Of a stretch of DNA of 64,000 bases, positions 45,523-55,086 are shown piece by piece; the first letter of the stretch is position 1; every line of letters starts with the position of its first letter. The translations under genes and the position numbers were made by a program. This DNA is from Acinetobacter rudis (GTDB lineage Bacteria > Pseudomonadota > Gammaproteobacteria > Pseudomonadales > Moraxellaceae). Where the stretch lies: NCBI RefSeq assembly GCF_000829675.1, contig NZ_BBRX01000001.1, positions 1 through 64,000 of the forward strand, written 5' to 3'. The notes under the pieces are model-generated. The model had not been told where the DNA came from. It was given only the letters and a program-made list of their open reading frames with translations, and made no database searches.

Positions 45523-46155
45523 ATGCATTCTTATTTTTCAGTACTCAAGCGCGATAGCCAGCGTTTGGGGATCGCGCTCAGTGATGATGCGTTGCATGCT
45601 TTATTGCGTTATCAGGACGCTTTGTTACTGTGGAACAAAGCGTATAACTTGACAGCAATTCGTGAACCAGAAGAGATGTTGGTAAAACATCTGTTGGATA
45701 GTTTGAGTATTTTAAAGGATCTTCCAGAAGGTCGTTTGTTAGATATCGGGACAGGTGGTGGTATGCCTGGAATGATTATTGCACTCACTCAACCTGAACG
45801 TGAATGTGTGTTACTCGATTCAAATGGCAAAAAAATTCGTTTCTTAAAACAATTTATTGCAGATCAAAAATTGCAAAATGTGATCGCTGTGCAAACCCGA
45901 GTTGAAAATCAAGAAAGTATAAATAACTTAGGCAAGTTCGATGTCATCACCAGTCGTGCTTTTGCTTCTCTTACTGATTTCGTTACCGCAGCTACACCTT
46001 ATATGCATGCAGAAAGTAAAATTGCAGCAATGAAGGGCTTGGTACCTAACGATGAAATTGAACAGTTGTCGGAGCAGTGGCAATGTCAGACCATTGAACT
46101 CAGTGTTCCGCGATTAGATGAACAAAGACATTTACTTGTATTAAAACATATTTAA
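45523..46155 (+). CDS. rsmG: 16S rRNA m7G527 methyltransferase RsmG
   Basis: SAM-dependent methyltransferase of 210 residues. Motif I is in LLDIGTGGGMPGMIIALTQP, and LLWNKAYNLTAIREPEEMLVKHLLDSL is the RsmG signature. Loss of this gene gives low-level streptomycin resistance in other species. It precedes parA by 24 bases, the common rsmG-parA-parB arrangement that lies near the origin in many bacteria. A TATACT at 45486-45491 may be a -10 element. Confidence 0.95.
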   Translation: MHSYFSVLKRDSQRLGIALSDDALHALLRYQDALLLWNKAYNLTAIREPEEMLVKHLLDSLSILKDLPEGRLLDIGTGGGMPGMIIALTQPERECVLLDSNGKKIRFLKQFIADQKLQNVIAVQTRVENQESINNLGKFDVITSRAFASLTDFVTAATPYMHAESKIAAMKGLVPNDEIEQLSEQWQCQTIELSVPRLDEQRHLLVLKHI

Positions 46156-46179
46156 TTATTTATTAGGATCGGGATTACC

Positions 46180-46956
46180 ATGGCTGAAATTATTGCGATC
46201 GCCAACCAAAAAGGTGGCGTAGGTAAAACCACTACGGCTGTCAACTTGGCGGCTTCTTTGGCGGTATTGAAAAAAAGAGTGTTGCTGATTGATATGGACC
46301 CTCAAGGTAATGCCACCATGGGGTCAGGCGTACAAAAAAATGATTTGCTTTACTCAATAACGGATGTGTTGCTAGGTGAAGTACCGATTAGTACTGCTAT
46401 TTATCAATCAGAAGTCGGTTATAAAGTTTTAGGCTCAAACCGAGATTTGGCGGGCGTTGAGTTGGCGATTGCGGATCAAGATGGTCGTGAATATATTTTA
46501 CGCAATGCGCTTGAAGAAGTTGCAGCAAATTTTGATTATATTATCGTTGATTGTGCTCCGAGCTTAAGCTTAATCACCGTTAATGCTTTGGCAGCAGTCA
46601 AAGGTGTGATTATACCGATGCAGTGTGAATATTATGCACTTGAAGGTTTGGCAGACTTAACCCAAACCATTGATAAGATCCAGCAAGCATTGAATCCTGA
46701 TCTTGAGATTGTTGGTGTGGTACGTACGATGTATGACGCACGTAATGCCTTAACACGAGATGTATCAGCAGAACTTGAACAGTATTTTGGTCCTAAGTTG
46801 TATGAGACTGTCGTTCCCCGAAATGTACGTCTAGCTGAAGCACCAGCACATGGTTTACCAATTATTTATTTTGAAAAGAGCTCAAAGGGCGCAATTGCAT
46901 ATTTGCACTTGGCTGCCGAACTCTTAAAAAAAGCAAAGAAAGCAAAAGGGAAATAA
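46180..46956 (+). CDS. parA: Chromosome-partitioning ATPase ParA
   Basis: Walker-type ATPase that moves ParB-bound origin regions, 258 residues. The deviant Walker A is in AIANQKGGVGKTTTAVNLA at residues 6-24, Walker A' in LLIDMDPQGNATMGSG, and Walker B in YIIVDCAPSLSLIT. It is followed by parB with one base between. The short N-terminus marks it as a chromosomal Soj-type ParA rather than a plasmid type with an HTH extension. Confidence 0.96.
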   Translation: MAEIIAIANQKGGVGKTTTAVNLAASLAVLKKRVLLIDMDPQGNATMGSGVQKNDLLYSITDVLLGEVPISTAIYQSEVGYKVLGSNRDLAGVELAIADQDGREYILRNALEEVAANFDYIIVDCAPSLSLITVNALAAVKGVIIPMQCEYYALEGLADLTQTIDKIQQALNPDLEIVGVVRTMYDARNALTRDVSAELEQYFGPKLYETVVPRNVRLAEAPAHGLPIIYFEKSSKGAIAYLHLAAELLKKAKKAKGK

Positions 46957-46957
46957 C

Positions 46958-47857
46958 ATGACCATTAAAAAACGAGGATTAGCGAAAGGTCGTGGTTTAG
47001 ATGCCTTATTAGGTTCAATCCAAAAAGAAAAATTACAGCTTGATGTTAAAGGCTTAGATCAAGGCCAGCTACAGCAAATTGCTGTCGATCAATTAAAACG
47101 TGGCACATACCAACCACGTCGCTTTATCCATGAGCAAGATCTACAAGAACTTGCAGCATCGATTAGAAAACATGGAGTTATGCAGCCGATTGTGATTCGT
47201 CCAGTCGATGATGTAGAGCGCCCTTATGAAATTATTGCAGGTGAGCGTCGTTGGCGTGCTGCCCAGCTTGCTGGCTTAACTGAAGTTCCAGCAATCGTCC
47301 GTGATTTGACTGATCAGGTTGCGATCGCATTGGCGTTGATTGAAAATATTCAGCGTCAAGACTTAAACCCAATTGATCAAGCTTTAGCGTTACAGCGTTT
47401 CCATGAAGAGTTTGGCTTAAGTCATCAAGAAATTGCCGATACGGTGGGTAAGGCTAGAACAACGATCAGTAATTTGTTGCGTTTATTGAGTTTGACTGAA
47501 GAAGTTAAAATGCTCATGCAAGAAGGCCAAATTGATATGGGTCATGCACGCGCTATTTTAACGATTAAGTCGCAAGATCAAATTAAGATTGCACATATTG
47601 TGGTCGAGAAAGGTTTGTCTGTGCGTCAAACTGAGCAATTGGTTCGTGAATGGAATGTGCCAAAAAGTGCGCAGCAAAAAACTAAAGCTTCAGCTGATTT
47701 GGAGAGTTTAACCAAACAATTGTCTGAACGTTTTAGCGCTAATGTTAAAATCGATCATAACAAACAGGGCAAAGGCAAATTAGTGATCCATTATCATTCT
47801 TTAGATGAGTTGGATGGCATTTTAAATATTTGTTTAGCTGAGTCTAGTGGCGAATAA
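46958..47857 (+). CDS. parB: Chromosome-partitioning protein ParB
   Basis: CTPase and parS-binding protein of 299 residues. The ParB/Spo0J N-domain includes GVMQPIVIRP and the CTP-binding GERRWRAAQLAGL; the HTH follows (LSHQEIADTVGKARTTISNLLRLL). A C-terminal dimerisation region ends the protein. I found no full parS consensus in the window. An inverted repeat follows about 35 bases after the stop. Confidence 0.95.
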   Translation: MTIKKRGLAKGRGLDALLGSIQKEKLQLDVKGLDQGQLQQIAVDQLKRGTYQPRRFIHEQDLQELAASIRKHGVMQPIVIRPVDDVERPYEIIAGERRWRAAQLAGLTEVPAIVRDLTDQVAIALALIENIQRQDLNPIDQALALQRFHEEFGLSHQEIADTVGKARTTISNLLRLLSLTEEVKMLMQEGQIDMGHARAILTIKSQDQIKIAHIVVEKGLSVRQTEQLVREWNVPKSAQQKTKASADLESLTKQLSERFSANVKIDHNKQGKGKLVIHYHSLDELDGILNICLAESSGE

Positions 47858-47890
47858 CATTTTCGCGTATTAGATCACTTTGCCAAAATT

Positions 47891-47922
47891 GCTTGTGAGT
47901 TGCAGTTGATGTACTCACAAGC
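47891..47922 (+). terminator. Stem-loop after parB
   Basis: GCTTGTGAGT (47891-47900) and ACTCACAAGC (47913-47922) pair perfectly around 12 bases. No T-run follows on the plus strand, so it is a weak or factor-dependent terminator at best. Confidence 0.5.
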
Positions 47923-48064
47923 ATTGAATTGATAACACAATAATATTGTAGACTTACGCTAATATGTTATCTTTTAGCCGCATCTGCGAAACTTGCTTAG
48001 CTGCTGAAGAGCGAGCAAATGAGCAACAATTATACTTTCAGCTCTACCCTGAGGTTATTCACCT

Positions 48065-49795
48065 GTGAATCAAGATGTTAAAGTTTACTTTCGCCTTCTT
48101 GCCTATTTAAAACCTTATTGGGGAGTAGCTATACTCGTCCTCATTGGTTTTAGTCTAAATGCCGCTACTGAAGTTTCGGTTGCAAAACTCATCAAATATA
48201 TTATCGATGCAATTCAACAAGGTAGCCAAGCTAACTTGGATTGGTTTCCTGTATTGATCGTGGTGTTGATGTTTTTTCGTGGGCTCGGGCTATTTATGGG
48301 GGGTTACTACACAGCAGTAATTTCTCGACGTTTAGTTTTTAGTATGCGTCAAGAGGTGTATTCTAAACTGCTCCGTATGCCAGCACAGTACTATTTGGAT
48401 AACTCAGCAGGTCATATCTCAGCTAAGCTGATGTATAACGTCGAGCAAGTCACAGCTGCATCATCTGAATCCTTAAAAACCATCGTTAAAGATGGTTTGA
48501 TTACACTGGGTCTATTGGGTTATTTGTTTTATAGCAACTGGCGTTTGACCTTGTTGATCTTTATTTTCTTGCCACTCATTGGGTTATTGGTGCGTAAAGC
48601 ATCCAAACGAATGCGTAAATTATCCATTCAAGTACAAGATACAATGGGTGATGTAAACCATGTTGTGCAAGAAAGTATCAATGGTCAATCTGTGGTAAAA
48701 AGCTTTATTGGTGAAAATAGCGAACAAAAACGCTTTTACGCCTCTTCTGAGGAAAACCTGAAGCGCAGCCTGAAAATGGTCGTTGTACAAAACCTCAATA
48801 GTCCATTGGTGCAGTTGATTATTTCAATGGCAATGAGTTTAATTGTTTGGGTTGCACTGCGTCCGCAAATTTTTGGGGATACTTCTGCAGGTGAGTTTGT
48901 GGCTTATATTACAGCAGCTGGTTTATTGGGTAAGCCAATTAAAAACTTGACTGATGTAAATGAAAAGTTACAACGCGGGATGGCAGCAGCACATTCTGTT
49001 TTTGAATTGCTTGATATGCCTGAAGAAAACAATAGCGGCACACAAAAGCCTCAGTTAAAAGGGCAAATCCGTTTTGATGCTGTCGGTCTAAACTATCAAA
49101 ATAAAGTGCAAGCAATTAGTAACTTTAGCTTAGATATACAGGCTGGACAGACAGTTGCTTTGGTCGGAAGGTCTGGTGCAGGTAAGACCTCACTGGTCAA
49201 TATGCTGGTGCGCTTTCAAGAGCCGAGCAGTGGCGAGATTTATTTAGATCAAGTTCCGATCCGTGAGATTGAAATGGCCTGCCTAAGATCACAAGTGGCT
49301 ATGGTCAATCAACAGGTCGTTTTGTTTGACCGCAGTGTGCGTGACAATATTGCTTATGGGCAGCTTGAAGGTGCTTCAGATGAAGCGATTATTGCCGCAG
49401 CGAAAGCAGCTTATGCACATGACTTTATTATGAATCTTCCAGAAGGTTATGATACTCAATTGGGTACACAAGGTTTATCATTGTCAGGTGGTCAGCGTCA
49501 GCGTATCGCAATTGCTCGTGCAATTCTGAAAAATGCACCGATTATGATTTTGGATGAAGCCACCAGTGCATTAGACAATGAGTCTGAACACTTTATCCAA
49601 AAAGCTTTTGATGATGCCATGCTTGATCAAAGTAGAACCACGATTGTGATCGCACACCGTCTATCTACAATTGAAAATGCAGATTTAATTGTGGTGATGG
49701 ACCAAGGACAGATTTTGGAGCAGGGTACGCATCAACAACTTTTAGCAAAACATGGTGCTTATTATCAATTGCATCAACGTAATTTCGAGGACTAA
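48065..49795 (+). CDS. msbA: Lipid A-core flippase MsbA
   Basis: ABC exporter that flips lipid A-core across the inner membrane, 576 residues. The start is GTG at 48065; the N-terminus NQDVKVYFRLLAYLKPYWG is typical. Six membrane helices precede the ATPase domain, with Walker A GRSGAGKTSLVNM, signature LSLSGGQRQRIAIARAIL and Walker B IMILDEATSALDNES. lpxK starts two bases later, the conserved msbA-lpxK arrangement that supports MsbA over other exporters. Confidence 0.95.
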   Translation: MNQDVKVYFRLLAYLKPYWGVAILVLIGFSLNAATEVSVAKLIKYIIDAIQQGSQANLDWFPVLIVVLMFFRGLGLFMGGYYTAVISRRLVFSMRQEVYSKLLRMPAQYYLDNSAGHISAKLMYNVEQVTAASSESLKTIVKDGLITLGLLGYLFYSNWRLTLLIFIFLPLIGLLVRKASKRMRKLSIQVQDTMGDVNHVVQESINGQSVVKSFIGENSEQKRFYASSEENLKRSLKMVVVQNLNSPLVQLIISMAMSLIVWVALRPQIFGDTSAGEFVAYITAAGLLGKPIKNLTDVNEKLQRGMAAAHSVFELLDMPEENNSGTQKPQLKGQIRFDAVGLNYQNKVQAISNFSLDIQAGQTVALVGRSGAGKTSLVNMLVRFQEPSSGEIYLDQVPIREIEMACLRSQVAMVNQQVVLFDRSVRDNIAYGQLEGASDEAIIAAAKAAYAHDFIMNLPEGYDTQLGTQGLSLSGGQRQRIAIARAILKNAPIMILDEATSALDNESEHFIQKAFDDAMLDQSRTTIVIAHRLSTIENADLIVVMDQGQILEQGTHQQLLAKHGAYYQLHQRNFED

Positions 49796-49797
49796 TT

Positions 49798-50808
49798 ATG
49801 TCATTGGCGCAGCAACTACAGGATGCTTGGAATAGACAGGCTGGATGGTTAAAGTTGTTGCGTCCGTTGTCATGTTTATATCGCTTTGGTTTTTTACTCA
49901 ATAAGCAGTGTTACCGTTGGCAGTTGAAAAAAAGCTATCGTGCACCTGTTCCTGTGATGGTGATCGGCAATATTACAGTTGGTGGGAGTGGTAAAACGCC
50001 TTTGCTGATTCAATTGGTGAAACACTTACAGCATCATCAAGTCAAAGTTGCTGTTATCAGTCGTGGTTATGGCGGGAAAGGGCCTTTTCCAGCACGTGTT
50101 ACTTTAGACTCCCATCCAGATGATGTTGGAGATGAGCCATGTCTCATCGTACAGTCAACAGCTGTTGCGATGGCCGTTGGCCCTAATCGTCAAGCCAGTA
50201 TTGAAATGTTATTAGCTGAAGATCAATTTGATTTGATTATTTGTGATGATGGCTTGCAACACTGGGCGTTAGAGCGGCAAATTGAATGGATCGTACTTGA
50301 TCAACAACGCGGTTTGGGAAATGCAAAGTTATTACCAGAAGGTTATCTTCGTGAACCTGTGTCACGCTTGCAAGAAGGTACGGTAATTGAACATGCGATG
50401 CAGCCGAGTTCTGAATTAAATATGCATTTACAAGTTGCACAGCCTTATTTACTCAATCCGATTGAAGGCCAGCAAGAAAGTTTTCAATCCAATGAATATT
50501 ATAATGTTGTGGTAGGTATTGGTTATCCGCAGCGTTTTTACAATACCTTAAGCTCGATTGGTGTTACTCGTTTTCATTGTTTTGAGTTTAAAGACCATCA
50601 TGAATATGACATTGAAGACATTCACTTCGATGATCAAAGCCCGATTATTACCACTGAAAAAGACGCAGTGAAGCTACTGCCATTACTCAAACAATATCCA
50701 GATTATCAGCGTCAAATTTGGGTGGTGCCTGTCGATGCAGTGCTCTCTGACGCATGTTATCAACATTTAGCGCAGCAACTTGCTGCATTGAATATCACTC
50801 TCGTCTAA
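49798..50808 (+). CDS. lpxK: Tetraacyldisaccharide 4'-kinase LpxK
   Basis: Phosphorylates the 4' position of the lipid A disaccharide at the inner membrane. 336 residues. The P-loop is in VIGNITVGGSGKTPLLIQL, followed by ISRGYGGKG and the catalytic DD in LIICDDGLQHWALERQIE. It lies two bases after msbA and nine before kdsB. All expected motifs are intact, consistent with a cell that makes lipid A. Confidence 0.96.
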   Translation: MSLAQQLQDAWNRQAGWLKLLRPLSCLYRFGFLLNKQCYRWQLKKSYRAPVPVMVIGNITVGGSGKTPLLIQLVKHLQHHQVKVAVISRGYGGKGPFPARVTLDSHPDDVGDEPCLIVQSTAVAMAVGPNRQASIEMLLAEDQFDLIICDDGLQHWALERQIEWIVLDQQRGLGNAKLLPEGYLREPVSRLQEGTVIEHAMQPSSELNMHLQVAQPYLLNPIEGQQESFQSNEYYNVVVGIGYPQRFYNTLSSIGVTRFHCFEFKDHHEYDIEDIHFDDQSPIITTEKDAVKLLPLLKQYPDYQRQIWVVPVDAVLSDACYQHLAQQLAALNITLV

Positions 50809-50817
50809 GGTTTTACT

Positions 50818-51573
50818 ATGAAACATATTGTTATTCCTGCGCGCTATGCCAGCTCACGTCTACCAGGCAAGCCACTGTTAGAGATTCATGGTCGTGCCAT
50901 GATTTTACGTGTAGTCGATCAGGCAAAAAAAGTTGCGGGTTTTGACGATCTGTGTGTGGCAACAGACGATGAGCGTATTGCACAGCTGTGTTTAGCCGAA
51001 GGTGTTGATGTGGTGATGACTAGTGCTGATCATCCTTCTGGTACAGATCGTTTGAGTGAGGTGGCAAAAATTAAAGGCTGGCATGCAGATGATATTATCG
51101 TTAATGTGCAAGGTGATGAGCCGTTATTGCCTGCAGATTTAGTGTGTCAGGTTGCAGCACTGTTAGAAGAAAAATCGGATTGCAGCATGTCTACACTGTG
51201 CGAGCCAATCGTTGCAATGGATGAGTTTTTGCGTCCAAGTATTGTGAAGGTCGTGATGACTCAGCACAATCAAGCCTTGTATTTTAGTCGTGCTAGCATC
51301 CCTCATGAACGTGATGCTGCTATTGATGCAAGTGTGCCACAGCATGCATATCGACACCTTGGTCTGTATGCATATCGTGTTGGCCTGCTACAACAGTATG
51401 TAACTTGGCAGCGCGGTACTCTGGAGCAACTGGAAAACCTAGAGCAATTGCGTGTCTTAGAAAATGGGCATCGTATTGCCATTGCGGTTGCGGAAGCTCA
51501 ATTGCCACCAGGTGTGGACACAGCAGAAGATCTGGAACGTCTTAATCAGATGCCGTTGAGTATGTTTGAATAA
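50818..51573 (+). CDS. kdsB: CMP-KDO synthetase KdsB
   Basis: Activates the inner-core sugar KDO with CTP. 251 residues. The N-terminus [20 protein letters not shown], the ATDDERIA stretch and [11 protein letters not shown] are KdsB signatures. AAGG precedes the ATG. It follows lpxK closely, forming an LPS unit with msbA. Confidence 0.96.
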   Translation: MKHIVIPARYASSRLPGKPLLEIHGRAMILRVVDQAKKVAGFDDLCVATDDERIAQLCLAEGVDVVMTSADHPSGTDRLSEVAKIKGWHADDIIVNVQGDEPLLPADLVCQVAALLEEKSDCSMSTLCEPIVAMDEFLRPSIVKVVMTQHNQALYFSRASIPHERDAAIDASVPQHAYRHLGLYAYRVGLLQQYVTWQRGTLEQLENLEQLRVLENGHRIAIAVAEAQLPPGVDTAEDLERLNQMPLSMFE

Positions 51574-51618
51574 TGCACATTTTTTCATTGAGCAGTTTAT
51601 CTCTACGAGCATGCTATT

Positions 51619-52614
51619 GTGAGTAGTATTTGTATGGACAATCCGGCACGTGTCATTTACCCATGGCAACAGACATTATGGGCAACGCTGACAGAGCGTT
51701 TTCCAAATATTGGACATGGGTTGTTATTTTATGGCAAGTCTGGCTGTGGTAAGCATGCTTTTGTTGAGGCCTTTGTTGCTTGGGTGTTGTGCAACAATAA
51801 GCAAGCCCAGTCTGCTTGTGGTCAATGCAGCAGCTGTGTGTGGTTAAAATCAGATACCCACCCAAACTATGTCTATGTGTCGACAGACGAAGACAATAAA
51901 AAGCACAATGCCAAGATCAAGATAGAGAAAATTCGTGAACTTCTACCATTTGTACAACAAACAGTAGATGGTTGGCGGGTGATCGTGATTGATCCTGCAG
52001 AAGCGTTGAATATTGCATCTTCAAATGCTTTATTAAAGACATTGGAAGAACCCGGTGAGCGAGTCATGATTATTCTCATGGCTGAGCACTTTTTAAAGTT
52101 ACCAGCAACGATTCGTAGTCGTATGCAACATTTTGCTTTGGATCGTATCGATAGCAAGATTGCTCATGAGTATTTGTTGACTCAAATATCTACAGAGCAA
52201 CAACAGCATGTTGATTTGCTTTTAGGCTTGTCCAATCAAATGCCACTTAAAGCAGTTGAATTACTCAATAGTGCTTGGTTTGTTCAGCGCCAGTCATTTG
52301 TTCAAGATTGGCAAAAACTGGTGGTCAATAAAAATATGCCCATGCTTTTGGCTACAAAGTGGAATAAAGAACTGAATACAGTTGATTTTCTGCAAATGTT
52401 TGAGTATCTATTAGCCGATATACTGGCCTTGAAAATGCAGCAATGGGTAAAAAATAGCGATATTGATCTGAGCGTATTGGCAGAACAATACAGTTTAGAA
52501 AATTTATTTACCTTGTATGATCAACTTATTCAGGCCAAACTGCTATTACAGCAAAATGTGCAAAGTAATTTAATTATTGATGAATTATTTGTGACTTTAA
52601 TGAATGTTTCATAA
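51619..52614 (+). CDS. holB: DNA polymerase III delta' subunit HolB
   Basis: Clamp-loader subunit of 331 residues from the GTG at 51619; an ATG at 51634 is an alternative with five fewer residues. The AAA+ P-loop region is degenerate as in other delta' subunits (LFYGKSGCGKHAFVEAF), with a four-cysteine zinc module (CNNKQAQSACGQCSSCVW) and NALLKTLEEPGERVMIILM. kdsB precedes it and tatD follows. In Pseudomonas tmk precedes and pilZ follows holB; neither is at this spot. Confidence 0.92.
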   Translation: MSSICMDNPARVIYPWQQTLWATLTERFPNIGHGLLFYGKSGCGKHAFVEAFVAWVLCNNKQAQSACGQCSSCVWLKSDTHPNYVYVSTDEDNKKHNAKIKIEKIRELLPFVQQTVDGWRVIVIDPAEALNIASSNALLKTLEEPGERVMIILMAEHFLKLPATIRSRMQHFALDRIDSKIAHEYLLTQISTEQQQHVDLLLGLSNQMPLKAVELLNSAWFVQRQSFVQDWQKLVVNKNMPMLLATKWNKELNTVDFLQMFEYLLADILALKMQQWVKNSDIDLSVLAEQYSLENLFTLYDQLIQAKLLLQQNVQSNLIIDELFVTLMNVS

Positions 52615-52693
52615 CAAACCTGCATGATAGCTATTGCTCATTAAGTGCTGATGTTGTTGTGTTTTTAAATGAAAGTTAAAGAAAGGAAGTTTT

Positions 52694-53467
52694 GTGTTTT
52701 TTGATACGCATTGTCACTTAACTATGTTAAACCTTGAACCCTATGAAGGTAGCGTAGATGCAGCTTTAGCCGCAGCACGTGAAAATGGTGTTTCTGGTTT
52801 TATGGGGATTTCAGTCAGCCTAGATGATCATATTGCCCTAGCTGAAATTGCTGCCCGTCATGCAGATGTCGGCTATAGTGTTGGGGTACATCCTTGCGAA
52901 GACGATGCAATGATGAAAATGGCCACTGTAGAGCGTCTGGTTGAGTTGGGGCAAGCTGAGAAAGTCTGGGCAATCGGTGAGACTGGTTTAGATTATTATC
53001 ATAGCTGTGATTTTGTTGAGGAACAAAAGCGCTGTTTTGCCCGTCATATTCATGCCTCACAGCAGTTAAAAAAACCTGTTGTTGTACATACTCGAGCAGC
53101 CAAGCAAGACACTATAGATATCATACGTGCAGAAAAATCTACGCATGGTATTTTGCATTGTTTTACTGAAGATTGGGAAACTGCTAAAGCGGTGCTGGAC
53201 TGTGGTTATTATATTTCTTTTTCAGGCATTGTATCTTTTAAAAATGCACAAGACCTTCGAGATGTTGCAAAGCAAGTACCTCTAGATCGCCTTTTAATTG
53301 AAACAGATAGCCCATATCTGGCACCTATGCCATATCGTGGTAAAAATAATGAGCCTAAATATGTTCCTTATGTGGCAAAAGCATTGAGTGATGTTTATGA
53401 TATAAGCCTTGAGGAAATTGGGCGAATTACTACGCAAAATTTTAACAACTTATTAGATCTTAAATAA
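52694..53467 (+). CDS. TatD-family metal-dependent hydrolase
   Basis: 257-residue TIM-barrel deoxyribonuclease or hydrolase. GTG start at 52694 with AAAGGAAG upstream; the first residues FFDTHCHL give the HxH metal site. Also seen are GETGLDYYHS, KKPVVVHTRAA, LHCFTEDWE and LLIETDSPYLAPMPYRGKNNEP, all TatD motifs. YcfH (TatD-like) is the closest paralogue by position next to holB in other species. Confidence 0.92.
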   Translation: MFFDTHCHLTMLNLEPYEGSVDAALAAARENGVSGFMGISVSLDDHIALAEIAARHADVGYSVGVHPCEDDAMMKMATVERLVELGQAEKVWAIGETGLDYYHSCDFVEEQKRCFARHIHASQQLKKPVVVHTRAAKQDTIDIIRAEKSTHGILHCFTEDWETAKAVLDCGYYISFSGIVSFKNAQDLRDVAKQVPLDRLLIETDSPYLAPMPYRGKNNEPKYVPYVAKALSDVYDISLEEIGRITTQNFNNLLDLK

Positions 53468-53509
53468 ATCGATTGTGGTTTGATCGAAGAGGTATTTGAG
53501 CGCGTGAAG

Positions 53510-54124
53510 ATGGATCGTCAAGCTCAGTTTAGAGCAAGAGAAACTTTGATTTTTGAGGTGGCAGAGCGTTTGCTGCTAGAGAACGGTGAGCTGGGCATGA
53601 CTTTGGATGCACTAGCGGCTGAATTGGATCTGGCAAAAGGTACATTGTATAAACACTTTCAAAGTAAAGACGAGCTATATCTGCTATTGATCATTCGTAA
53701 TGAGCAGATGTTGCTTGAGATGCTTAAAAATTCAGAGACACTGTTTGCTGAGCAGTTGGCATTCTTTATGTTGCATCATTTACATCATCCTGATCAGATC
53801 GTGATGTTCCATCAAATTGAGGAGCGGTTGTCGACTACAGCACAAGGTTTACACGATCTGTTTTATCAACTCTATCAAATCCGTAAACAACGTTTACGTT
53901 TGATCATTCGTCTGACAGAGCAGTACTTAGAGTCGATTCAAAGTAGCATGTCAGTACGTGATTATTTAGCTGCGATTTGGTCAATCACTCATGGTGGCGC
54001 AGCAATTCTTAATTCAAGTTTCTACCAGCGCTATTTAGGTGAACGAGATAGTTTAAGAGTTGCTTTGATCGAACAAGCACTAAATTTACCCAAACAATCT
54101 TGTCTTGCAGATGCGATGACATAG
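53510..54124 (+). CDS. TetR-family regulator
   Basis: About 204 residues from ATG 53510 (GTG 53504 and TTG 53480 are in frame upstream). The HTH is in MTLDALAAELDLAKGTLYKHFQSKDELYLLLI, typical of TetR. The C-terminal ligand domain has no recognised motif. It follows tatD by 42 bases, an order also found in Pseudomonas. Its target is unknown; the gsp genes begin 20 bases downstream on the same strand and could be in the same transcript. Confidence 0.88.
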   Translation: MDRQAQFRARETLIFEVAERLLLENGELGMTLDALAAELDLAKGTLYKHFQSKDELYLLLIIRNEQMLLEMLKNSETLFAEQLAFFMLHHLHHPDQIVMFHQIEERLSTTAQGLHDLFYQLYQIRKQRLRLIIRLTEQYLESIQSSMSVRDYLAAIWSITHGGAAILNSSFYQRYLGERDSLRVALIEQALNLPKQSCLADAMT

Positions 54125-54143
54125 GCCTTTACGCAGATCACAC

Positions 54144-54707
54144 ATGAACCACCTAGGCAAACGATACTCAGGTTTTACTCTTGTTGAAGTGATGGTGGTC
54201 ATTGTGATTATGGGGATTTTAATGTCATTAGTGATGCTCAATATCGATGGCATGGATATGCGTAAAGCAATGCAACAGCGCGAGTTGTTAATTTTAGATC
54301 TGAAAAAAATTAACCGTGAAGCAAATGATCAGGCACGGGTATATGCCTTACGTATCGATCGTGAAACAGATGTACATGCATTTCAGTATCATGTGATCGA
54401 ATATTATAAACCGCAGCCTCCCTTACAGACACCTTCGATGAGTTTAACTCAGCAAGATCCATGGCGAGAATTAAAACAATTTCCAGTACGTGAGTTACCC
54501 GCTAAAGTCTCATTTCGAGTTGAAAATCAAGAGCAAGACTACGCTCAAGCAAATAACACTGATCTACTCGGTGAACGCGCTCCACAAATTATTTGGTTTG
54601 GTAATGGTGAGGCGAAACCTGTCCATATTCAAATGTACTATGCCAATCAGGCAATAGGCGCTCCAATTCAAATTGATTATTTGGGAAAAGTTGATGCAGC
54701 GTCCTAA
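54144..54707 (+). CDS. gspH: Type II secretion minor pseudopilin GspH
   Basis: 187-residue pseudopilin (XcpU class). The prepilin peptidase site is in RYSGFTLVEVMVVIVIMGIL, cleaved after the glycine with glutamate at +5; a hydrophobic N-helix follows. The rest is a beta-rich globular domain. Minor pseudopilins H, I, J and K cap the type II secretion pseudopilus. It overlaps gspI by 14 bases. Confidence 0.9.
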   Translation: MNHLGKRYSGFTLVEVMVVIVIMGILMSLVMLNIDGMDMRKAMQQRELLILDLKKINREANDQARVYALRIDRETDVHAFQYHVIEYYKPQPPLQTPSMSLTQQDPWRELKQFPVRELPAKVSFRVENQEQDYAQANNTDLLGERAPQIIWFGNGEAKPVHIQMYYANQAIGAPIQIDYLGKVDAAS

Positions 54708-55086
54708 TAGGGGCTTTACCCTAATTGAAGTCGTAGTGGCTTTGGCTATTTTTGCTGTTTCTGCTATGGCTTTAACTAAGATTGCTATGCAATATACGCA
54801 AGCCACTGCAAATGCGATCTTAAGAACTAAGGCGCAGTTTGTAGCTCAAAATGAAATTGCATTAATGCAGATTAATCGTGAACGTTTAACTGGAACTCAA
54901 ACTAAACAAATTGATTCACAGGGTTTAAGTTGGCAAGTCGATAAAAAAGCTGAAGCGACAATTAGCCCGAATGTTCAACGAATTGACATACAAATCAGTT
55001 TATATAATCCAGAATTAGCGAAAGTTGAATCGGGCATCACTTCAGTGGTGTTTTTTAATTATCCAGATATTGCCAAGAGTCCATGA
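54694..55086 (+). CDS. gspI: Type II secretion minor pseudopilin GspI
   Basis: 130 residues from ATG 54694 (MQRPNRG), which is the normal short leader; the longer frame begins at 54673 with no support. The processing site is RGFTLIEVVVALAIFAVSAMAL, with glutamate +5. ATGA overlap with gspJ. GspI nucleates the pseudopilus tip with GspJ and GspK. Confidence 0.9.
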   Translation: MQRPNRGFTLIEVVVALAIFAVSAMALTKIAMQYTQATANAILRTKAQFVAQNEIALMQINRERLTGTQTKQIDSQGLSWQVDKKAEATISPNVQRIDIQISLYNPELAKVESGITSVVFFNYPDIAKSP

